Shown: positions 56,123 through 64,000 of the stretch, one piece after another | Position numbering within the stretch: position 1 is the first letter of the stretch | Layout of the letters: each line of letters begins with the position of its first letter | Source of the DNA: Vogesella sp. LIG4 | Lineage (GTDB): Bacteria; Pseudomonadota; Gammaproteobacteria; Burkholderiales; Chromobacteriaceae | Assembly: GCF_900090205.1 (NCBI RefSeq) | Contig: NZ_LT607802.1 | Span: 3,746,548-3,810,547 of the forward strand | DNA: 64,000 nucleotides | Direction: 5' to 3' | The notes under the pieces: model-generated | The model's database searches: none | Told to the model about the DNA's origin: nothing | The model's input: the letters and a program-made list of their open reading frames with translations, nothing else | Translations under genes and position numbers: made by a program

Positions 56123-56140
56123 GTTGCCTGCGCCGGACGT

Positions 56141-56902
56141 TCAGGCCGCAGCAGGCCGTTCGCGCAGCTCGTAGCCACGCGCCTGCAATGCCTGCCGCCA
56201 TTCCGCCAGTGCAATCGCCACCAGCGCCGGCTGGCCGCTGAAGCCGAATTCGATGTGCATCTCCGGAATCGCCTCGCTGCCGAAGCTCGGCAGGCAGGAA
56301 AAACGCAGCGCCGGGTAGCGGTCGACAAACTCCTGCATCAGGCTGATCAGGTCGCCCTCCTTCGCCCGCAACGCGATGCAGCCCTGCTCCACGTCCGGAC
56401 TGTCGCTGTGCAGCTGGCGGTAGTGCGTGTCCAGCACCCATTCCACCATCGGCCAGGCCATGCTGGGAAAGCCCGGCACGAAGTGCACATTGCCGCAGCT
56501 GAAGCCGGGAATCTGGTTCACCGGGTTGGGGATGATGCTGGCCGATGCCGGAAAGGCACCCATATTGATGCGGTGCGGATAGGCTTCCGCGCCGAAGCGG
56601 CCTTCGATCAGTTCACGTGCCTGCGGGTGCACGGTCAGCAATTCGCCCAGCGCCCGTGCGGCACAGCCACGGGTATGGTCGTCCGGCGTGGCGCCGATGC
56701 CGCCAAAGCTGAACACCAATTCGCCACTGGCAAAGGCACGGCGCAGCGCGGCTTCGATGCGCTGCGGGTCATCCCCCAGGTATTCCGCCCAGGCGAGCTT
56801 CATGCCACGCGCCGCCAGGATGCGGATCACTGCCTGCAAGTGCTTGTCCTGGCGTTTGCCGGACAGCAGCTCGTCCCCGATGATCAGCACGCCCACCTTC
56901 AT
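56141..56902 (-). CDS. Molybdopterin-binding (CinA N-terminal domain) protein
   Basis: A 253-residue protein of the MoaB/Mog fold as found in the N-terminal half of CinA. Motifs are LIIGDELLSGKRQDKH at the start and FSFGGIGATPDDHT, the nucleotide/molybdopterin-type site. The C-terminal nicotinamide-nucleotide amidase of full CinA is absent, so it is a stand-alone form. Stand-alone CinA-N proteins may act as pyrophosphatases on damaged nucleotides; the role is not settled. AGGTAAGG precedes the ATG, five bases after the YdcF-like gene, so they form a pair. Confidence 0.85.
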   Translation of the reverse strand: MKVGVLIIGDELLSGKRQDKHLQAVIRILAARGMKLAWAEYLGDDPQRIEAALRRAFASGELVFSFGGIGATPDDHTRGCAARALGELLTVHPQARELIEGRFGAEAYPHRINMGAFPASASIIPNPVNQIPGFSCGNVHFVPGFPSMAWPMVEWVLDTHYRQLHSDSPDVEQGCIALRAKEGDLISLMQEFVDRYPALRFSCLPSFGSEAIPEMHIEFGFSGQPALVAIALAEWRQALQARGYELRERPAAA

Positions 56903-56907
56903 ATGCC

Positions 56908-57681
56908 TTACCTCGCGATAAATGACCGGACTGTATAGTACGCCAGCCCCAGCAGTTCGCGCAGTGCCTGATGCGTCTCCTGCATCGCCCTGCCCTGCGG
57001 AATCCACAACAGCAGACCGCTGCCATCGTAGCGGGTAAAGCCGGTAGGCGCCGCCACCACCTGCAGACCCTGCGCGGTGAAGAACGGCACCGCCCGCCGC
57101 ATGTGCCAGGCCTGCGTCACCAGCGTGATGCGGCCAACCCCTGCCGGCTTGAGCAGCGAGGCGCTGAGGCGCGCATTGTCCAGCGTGGTATCGGAGCCCG
57201 ACTCCACCCAGCGCGGCTGCAGGCCGTAATCTTCGCGCAGCGTGCGCGCCATCACCTGTGCCTCCGGTTCGCCACCCAGCGGCGCCCCGCCGGTCAGCAG
57301 CAGCGGCAGCCCGGTACGCCGAGCCAGCCACGCGGCGTAGCGCAACCGGCCGGCGGTATCGGCGCTCAGCACGTTGGCCGCATACTCCGGCGCCGGCCGC
57401 TTGCCACCGGACAGCACCACGATGGCCTGGGTATCGGCCACCTGCGCCAGCGCTGCCGGCGGGTAGCGCTCCAGCCAGCCATTGAGGGTGATGGCCGTAA
57501 TCGGCAAGGACAGCAGCCAGGCCAGCAGCAGGCTGCCGGCAAGCAACAGCCGGCCACATGCCGGCCAGCGGCGGCGGCAGGCCAGTGCCAGCAGCAGCGG
57601 CAACAGGTAGCTGAATGGCGGCAACAGCAAGGCACCCAGCAGCTGGTGCCAGAACACGGTGAGACTGATCGCGCTGGTCAT
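56908..57681 (-). CDS. YdcF/ElyC-family membrane protein (DUF218)
   Basis: A 257-residue protein with two or three N-terminal membrane segments (from about residue 10 to 65) and a DUF218 domain. The domain is marked by AIVVLSGGKRPAPEY at its start, LLTGGAPLGGEPEA, and VTQAWHMRRAVPFF near the end. ElyC, a relative, affects envelope polysaccharide and peptidoglycan precursor use; the role here is unknown. The start ATG has only a weak ribosome site. Two uptake-like copies are inside (57129, 57373). Confidence 0.85.
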   Translation of the reverse strand: MTSAISLTVFWHQLLGALLLPPFSYLLPLLLALACRRRWPACGRLLLAGSLLLAWLLSLPITAITLNGWLERYPPAALAQVADTQAIVVLSGGKRPAPEYAANVLSADTAGRLRYAAWLARRTGLPLLLTGGAPLGGEPEAQVMARTLREDYGLQPRWVESGSDTTLDNARLSASLLKPAGVGRITLVTQAWHMRRAVPFFTAQGLQVVAAPTGFTRYDGSGLLLWIPQGRAMQETHQALRELLGLAYYTVRSFIAR

Positions 57682-57699
57682 GATGATGGCAATAAACAG

Positions 57700-57709
57700 G
57701 TTGGCCGCA
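57700..57709. repeat. Uptake-like 10-mer GTTGGCCGCA, intergenic
   Basis: Exact copy in the leader of the YdcF-like gene. Beyond it no exact copy occurs for almost 4.9 kb. Confidence 0.8.
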
Positions 57710-57741
57710 TGGTAACGGCAAGCAGGACAAGCCACAAACAA

Positions 57742-57769
57742 AAACGCCTCCGGCAAGCCGGAGGCGTTT
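57742..57769 (-). terminator. liv operon terminator
   Basis: A 13-bp perfect stem AAACGCCTCCGGC with an AA loop, followed on the minus strand by TTGTTTG. It lies 18 bp past the livF stop. Confidence 0.85.
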
Positions 57770-57786
57770 GATTGGGCAAGTGCGGT

Positions 57787-58497
57787 TTATTCGCCGAGGT
57801 AGGCGTTACGCACGCGCTCGTCGGCCAGCAGCTCGTGCGCCGGGCCGCTCATGGAGATGCGACCGCTCTCCATTACGTAGCCGCGCTGCGACACTTCCAG
57901 TGCCAGCTTGGCGTTCTGCTCCACCAGCAGCATGGTCACGCCTTCCTTGGCCACCATCTGGATGATCTCGAAGATCTTTTCCACGATCAGCGGCGCCAGG
58001 CCCATGGACGGCTCGTCCAGCAGCAGCAGCTTGGGCTGGGAAACGATGGCACGTGCCATCGCCACCATCTGCTGCTCGCCGCCGGACAGGGTGCCGGCCA
58101 GCTGCTTCTGACGCTCCTTCAGACGCGGGAACAGCTCGTAGCCACGCTCGATGTCGCTCTGGATGCCAGCCTTGTCGTTGCGGTGGAAGCCGCCCATTTG
58201 CAGGTTTTCTTCCACGGTCAGCTTGCCGAAGATGCCGCGACCTTCCGGCACCATCACCAGGCCGTTGCGCACAAAGTTGTGCGGCGCAATGGCGGAGGTG
58301 TCCTTGCCGTCGAAGTTGATGCTGCCGCCGGACTTCTTCACCATGCCCACCAGGGTTTTCAGCGTGGTGGTCTTGCCGGCGCCGTTGGCACCGATCAGGG
58401 TCACCAGCTCGCCCTTGTTGATGTGAAAATCGATGCCGCGCACGGCCTGGATGCCGCCGTAGGCGACTTGCAGGTTTTTGACTTCCAAGAGACTCAT
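57787..58497 (-). CDS. livF: Branched-chain amino acid ABC transporter, ATPase LivF
   Basis: A 236-residue ABC ATPase. Walker A is GANGAGKTTT, the signature LSGGEQQMVAMARA, Walker B LLLLDEPSMGLAP and the switch His follows. VPEGRGIFGKLTVEENL is typical of LivF. Its ATG overlaps the livG stop in ATGA form, so the two are coupled. Last gene of livHMGF. Confidence 0.96.
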   Translation of the reverse strand: MSLLEVKNLQVAYGGIQAVRGIDFHINKGELVTLIGANGAGKTTTLKTLVGMVKKSGGSINFDGKDTSAIAPHNFVRNGLVMVPEGRGIFGKLTVEENLQMGGFHRNDKAGIQSDIERGYELFPRLKERQKQLAGTLSGGEQQMVAMARAIVSQPKLLLLDEPSMGLAPLIVEKIFEIIQMVAKEGVTMLLVEQNAKLALEVSQRGYVMESGRISMSGPAHELLADERVRNAYLGE

Positions 58498-59264
58498 GAG
58501 TGTGCCGCTCCCAGGTATGCTTCGATAACTTTAGGATCCTTGCGCACCGCCTCCGGCACGCCTTCCGCGATCTTCTTGCCGTAATCCAGCACGGCGATGC
58601 GGTCACACAGGCCCATCATGAGTTTCACGTCGTGTTCGATCAGCAGCACGGTCACGCCGTCGTTGCGGATCTTTTCCATCAGTGCTTTCAGACCTTCGGT
58701 CTCGCTCGGGTTCATGCCGGCGGCCGGTTCGTCCAGCGCCAGCAGCTTCGGCTCGGTAGCCAGTGCGCGGGCGATTTCCAGGCGACGCTGGTGGCCGTAG
58801 GACAGGTTGCGGGCACGCTCGTACGCCACATCCTCGATACCCACGTAGCGCAGCAGCTCCCAGGCCTTGGCCTCGATGGCGGCTTCTTCCTGACGCACGG
58901 ACTTGGTGCGCAGCACCGCGCCCAGGGCGTTGGCCTTGGAGCGGATGTGACGGCCCACCATCACGTTTTCCAGCGCCGTCATTTCATGGAACAGACGGAT
59001 GTTCTGGAAGGTACGGGCGATACCGCCGGCCACCACGATGTGCGGAGGGGCACGGAACAGGTCCTGGCCGGCGAAGGTAAAGGTACCTTCGTCCGGGGTG
59101 TACAGGCCGGTCAGCACGTTGAACAGGGTGGTCTTGCCGGCGCCGTTCGGGCCGATCAGACCGTAGATTTCGCCCTTGTTGATGTGCAGGGCAACATTGT
59201 TGAGGGCATGCAGACCGCCAAAGCGTTTGTGGATGCCTTCGATTTTCAGCAGAACTTCAGCCAT
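58494..59264 (-). CDS. livG: Branched-chain amino acid ABC transporter, ATPase LivG
   Basis: A 256-residue ABC ATPase. Walker A is GPNGAGKTTL, the signature LSYGHQRRLEIARAL and Walker B LLALDEPAAGMNPSE. The ARTFQNIRLFHEMTALENV block is the LivG pattern. It lies three bases after livM and overlaps livF by four bases. Confidence 0.96.
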   Translation of the reverse strand: MAEVLLKIEGIHKRFGGLHALNNVALHINKGEIYGLIGPNGAGKTTLFNVLTGLYTPDEGTFTFAGQDLFRAPPHIVVAGGIARTFQNIRLFHEMTALENVMVGRHIRSKANALGAVLRTKSVRQEEAAIEAKAWELLRYVGIEDVAYERARNLSYGHQRRLEIARALATEPKLLALDEPAAGMNPSETEGLKALMEKIRNDGVTVLLIEHDVKLMMGLCDRIAVLDYGKKIAEGVPEAVRKDPKVIEAYLGAAHS

Positions 59265-59267
59265 GGC

Positions 59268-60326
59268 TTAACCTTTCTTGGCATCGTCGAACTCGGCCTG
59301 GCGTCGCTTGGACGGCCACATGCCTTCTGGGCGGGTCAGCATCATGACAACCATGGCCAGACCGAACAGCAGCATACGAGCATTTTCAGGATCGACGATC
59401 ATCTTGCCGAAGGTGTGCATCTGCAGCGGGCCGATCACGTCACGCAGGATTTCCGGCGCAATGGTCAGCACCACGGCACCCAGGATCACGCCCGGGATGT
59501 GGCCCATACCGCCCAGCACCACCATGGCCAGGATCATGATCGATTCCAGCAGGCTGAAGGATTCCGGCGAGATGAAGCCCTGGAACGCCGCGAACAGGCC
59601 ACCGGCCACACCACCGGACAGCGCGCCCAGTGCGAAAGCCAGCAGTTTGATGTTGCGGATGTTCAGGCCCATGGCGGAAGCCGCAATGTAGTCTTCACGC
59701 ATCGCCACCCAGGCACGACCGATACGGGAGTGCTGCAGGCGGGAAACCATGATCACTACCAGTACGGTCAGTGCCAGGAACATGTAGTAGTACAGGTGTA
59801 CCGGGTTCAGCGAGAGGGAACCGATGATGGTTTCCTTGCCCAGCGAGAAGCCGGCGAACTGGATCGGGTCTACCAGGTTGATACCCTGCGGGCCGTTGGT
59901 GATGTTGATCGGTGCGTTCAGGTTGTTCATGAAGATACGCACGATCTCACCGAAACCCAGGGTCACGATGGCCAGGTAGTCACCCTTCAGCTTCAGTACC
60001 GGAGTACCCAGCAGGATGCCGAAGAAGGCGGCACAACCTGCGCCCAGCGGGATGGTGATGTAGAACGGCAGGTGGATGCCGAAGTGCGGCGAACCCAGCA
60101 GCGCGAAGGTGTAGGCACCCACGGCGTAGAAGGCGATGAAGCCCAGGTCCAGCAGGCCGGCAAAGCCCACCACGATGTTCAGACCCAGCGCCAGCATTAC
60201 GTACAGCAGCGCAAAGTCGATGGTACGCACCCAGGCGTTGCCCAGCGTGCCGCTGACCACGAAGGGCAGCACCGCCAGCACGATGGCCGAAGCCAGGAAG
60301 GTGCCGAGTTTCTTGTTGCTTGTCAT
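59268..60326 (-). CDS. livM: Branched-chain amino acid ABC transporter, permease LivM
   Basis: A 352-residue inner-membrane permease with 8-10 hydrophobic segments. Family blocks include LNIVVGFAGLLDLGFIAFYAVGAY, KGDYLAIVTLGFGEIVRIF and RAWVAMREDYIAASAMGLN, the cytoplasmic loop that meets the ATPase. It follows livH by 22 bp. Confidence 0.96.
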   Translation of the reverse strand: MTSNKKLGTFLASAIVLAVLPFVVSGTLGNAWVRTIDFALLYVMLALGLNIVVGFAGLLDLGFIAFYAVGAYTFALLGSPHFGIHLPFYITIPLGAGCAAFFGILLGTPVLKLKGDYLAIVTLGFGEIVRIFMNNLNAPINITNGPQGINLVDPIQFAGFSLGKETIIGSLSLNPVHLYYYMFLALTVLVVIMVSRLQHSRIGRAWVAMREDYIAASAMGLNIRNIKLLAFALGALSGGVAGGLFAAFQGFISPESFSLLESIMILAMVVLGGMGHIPGVILGAVVLTIAPEILRDVIGPLQMHTFGKMIVDPENARMLLFGLAMVVMMLTRPEGMWPSKRRQAEFDDAKKG

Positions 60327-60348
60327 TTAGATGTGCTCCTACCTGGAC

Positions 60349-61278
60349 TTATGCGCGATCGGCAATCTTTTCGCCCAGCAGACCGGACGGACGGAAGATC
60401 AGCACGACGATCAGCACGGCAAAGGCGAAGATGTCCTGGTAGTTGGAACCCAGGAAACCGCCAGTCAGGTCGCCGATGTAGCCGGCGCCCAGGCTTTCGA
60501 TGATGCCCAGCAGGATACCGCCGGCTACGGCGCCACCCAGGTTGCCGATGCCGCCCAGTACTGCAGCGGTAAAGGCCTTCAGGCCGATCATGAAGCCCAT
60601 GTAGTAGTGGGCCTGGTCATAGTTGGTTGCAACCATCACGCCGGCGATGGCGCCGAGGCCGGAGCCCATCACGAAGGTAGCGGACACGATGGTGTTGACG
60701 TTCACGCCCATCAGACCGGCCACGCCCGGGTTCTGGCTGGTGGCGCGCATGGCGCGGCCCAGTTTGGTCTTCTCGACCACCAGCAAGAGACCAGCCATCA
60801 GCACCAGGCACAGGATCACGATCAGCACTTGCAGCTGGGTGATGGTGGCGCCAAAGATATCGATGGTGTCGTGGTTGAGGATCGGCGGGAACGGAATGTA
60901 GTTACGGCCCCAGATCATGATGGCAGCCTGCTGCAGCACGATGGACAGGCCAATCGCGGTAATCAGCGGCGCCAGCTTGGGCGCATTGCGCAGCGGGCGG
61001 TAAGCCACGCGCTCGATGGTGAAGCCCAGCAGCATACATGCCGGAATCGCCACCATCAGGGCGATCAATACCATTGCGCCACCCGGAAGGTGCACGCCGG
61101 CATTGGTCATGGCGGAAATGACGGTAATGGTGACCATGGCGCCAAACATCACCACTTCGCCGTGCGCGAAGTTGATGAGGCCCATAATCCCGTACACCAT
61201 CGTATAGCCGAGTGCGATCAGGGCATAAATACTGCCCAGCACCAGGCCATTGAGGATCTGTTGCACAAAAATGTCCAC
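60349..61278 (-). CDS. livH: Branched-chain amino acid ABC transporter, permease LivH
   Basis: A 309-residue inner-membrane permease with about eight hydrophobic segments. The N-terminal LNGLVLGSIYALIALGYTMVYG and the loop RAMRATSQNPGVAGLMGVN are typical of LivH. It is the first gene of the operon. The periplasmic binding protein (LivJ/LivK) is not encoded beside it; that gene must lie elsewhere or another binding protein is used. The ATG has AGGAG before it. Confidence 0.96.
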   Translation of the reverse strand: MDIFVQQILNGLVLGSIYALIALGYTMVYGIMGLINFAHGEVVMFGAMVTITVISAMTNAGVHLPGGAMVLIALMVAIPACMLLGFTIERVAYRPLRNAPKLAPLITAIGLSIVLQQAAIMIWGRNYIPFPPILNHDTIDIFGATITQLQVLIVILCLVLMAGLLLVVEKTKLGRAMRATSQNPGVAGLMGVNVNTIVSATFVMGSGLGAIAGVMVATNYDQAHYYMGFMIGLKAFTAAVLGGIGNLGGAVAGGILLGIIESLGAGYIGDLTGGFLGSNYQDIFAFAVLIVVLIFRPSGLLGEKIADRA

Positions 61279-61716
61279 GGTGGGATCTCCTTTGGATGAA
61301 CTTCCCGACGGCTTTTTTGACGGGATGACTCCCGCTGCCGCCTTACCAGCCGTGTAGCGCCGACTGTCAACCAGCCCTACAAGCCGAGCGGATTATGGAG
61401 TCGTATCCAATCGACTGTCAATCTTAAAACAGCCAAAACAGGACGTTTTCTGACAAATTTTCCACATGATGTAATTTGTTGATTTTATTGAGAAAAATAA
61501 CATTTTAAACACAAGCAACCGCCATGTTGCAGTGCAACCAAGCGGTTATTTCGGCTTTCTTTTCACGGCACCGGGCATTTAAAAATTTTCGGTTTTTTTC
61601 ATTCTGAAATCATATAGTTTCCAATACGAAAATTATTCTGATCGTTTTCGCACCATGCTCGCGCTTTCCGCTGCACCACAACTGGATACAATCTATCTTA
61701 TTCGTTTGCGAACGCA
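61279..61716. promoter_or_regulatory. AT-rich upstream region of the liv operon
   Basis: No gene. This is the most AT-rich stretch of the window, from about 61425 to 61720 (words such as GTAATTTGTTGATTTTATTG, AACATTTTAAACAC and GCATTTAAAAATTTTCGG). It must hold the livH promoter. Lrp or H-NS-type control would suit such sequence, but no defined operator is seen. The stretch could also be recently acquired or relic DNA. Confidence 0.45.
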
Positions 61717-61753
61717 AAAAAGCCGCTGCACGAAGATCGTGCAGCGGCTTTTT
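61717..61753 (-). terminator. astDB terminator (bidirectional form)
   Basis: A 17-bp perfect stem AAAAAGCCGCTGCACGA with an AGA loop and A/T tracts on both sides. It lies 21 bp past the astB stop. Confidence 0.92.
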
Positions 61754-61773
61754 CATGCCAGTCCGGTAGTGAA

Positions 61774-64000
<2,227 letters not shown>

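Overview
The window is about 64 kb of GC-rich bacterial chromosome, densely packed on both strands, with no rRNA, tRNA, prophage or CRISPR seen. Gene content points to a betaproteobacterium of the order Neisseriales outside Neisseria itself, most likely a Chromobacteriaceae member (Vogesella, Chromobacterium or a close relative). The supporting features are PHA granule control genes (phaR/phaP), a complete narGHJI nitrate reductase, several chemoreceptors, an arginine succinyltransferase pathway, and no insertion sequences. The genus is a guess from memory of these groups, not a database result.

Layout, left to right. 0.1-2.3 kb: aryl/acyl-CoA ligase convergent with a MarR regulator. 2.4-7.5 kb (minus): tex, a STAS-like protein, two tandem EamA/DMT transporters and a secreted protein. 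7.6-8.7 kb: an orphan Rieske oxygenase. 9.2-12.5 kb: ackA-pta. 12.7-16.6 kb: a small hypothetical protein, a membrane chemoreceptor, and a HAD phosphatase divergent from a DeoR regulator. 16.6-19.4 kb: rimO, phaR and divergent phaP. 19.7-23.3 kb: speA and a PuuB-like oxidase. 23.6-27.5 kb: an EAL-CBS-GGDEF protein, an alpha/beta hydrolase and astE. 27.7-34.3 kb: a FAD-linked dehydrogenase, glnS, a UshA-like nucleotidase and a UDP-sugar dehydrogenase. 34.3-43.2 kb (minus): a NIT-domain chemoreceptor and narGHJI. 43.5-53.3 kb: branched-chain acyl-CoA / valine degradation genes arranged on both sides of a LiuR-type MerR regulator. 53.5-57.7 kb: a VOC protein, rhlE-type RNA helicase, CinA-N protein and YdcF-like protein. 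57.8-61.3 kb (minus): livHMGF. 61.8-64 kb (minus): astD-astB, with astD cut by the window edge.

How the genes fit together: a central theme is amino-acid and acyl-CoA flux. The branched-chain transporter (liv), the valine pathway (acyl-CoA dehydrogenase, enoyl-CoA hydratase, 3-hydroxyisobutyryl-CoA hydrolase, mmsB, mmsA), a thiolase, ackA-pta and the PHA regulators all meet at acetyl-/propionyl-CoA. Two ACGT-rich palindromes next to the MerR regulator suggest that it controls both arms. Arginine is handled by succinylation (astB, astD, astE) or decarboxylation (speA). Nitrate respiration sits beside a probable nitrate-sensing chemoreceptor.

The most striking non-gene signal is a 10-base word, TGCGGCCAAC (reverse GTTGGCCGCA). 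I count 49 exact copies by eye, against well under one expected. It occurs in both orientations, inside genes and between them, and forms inverted pairs at gene ends that look like terminators. This is the behaviour of the DNA uptake sequences (DUS) of Neisseriaceae, but the word is unrelated to the DUS dialects I know. I propose it as a candidate uptake-signal dialect. Other repeats include a MITE-like element with 17-bp terminal inverted repeats and two REP-like hairpin doublets.
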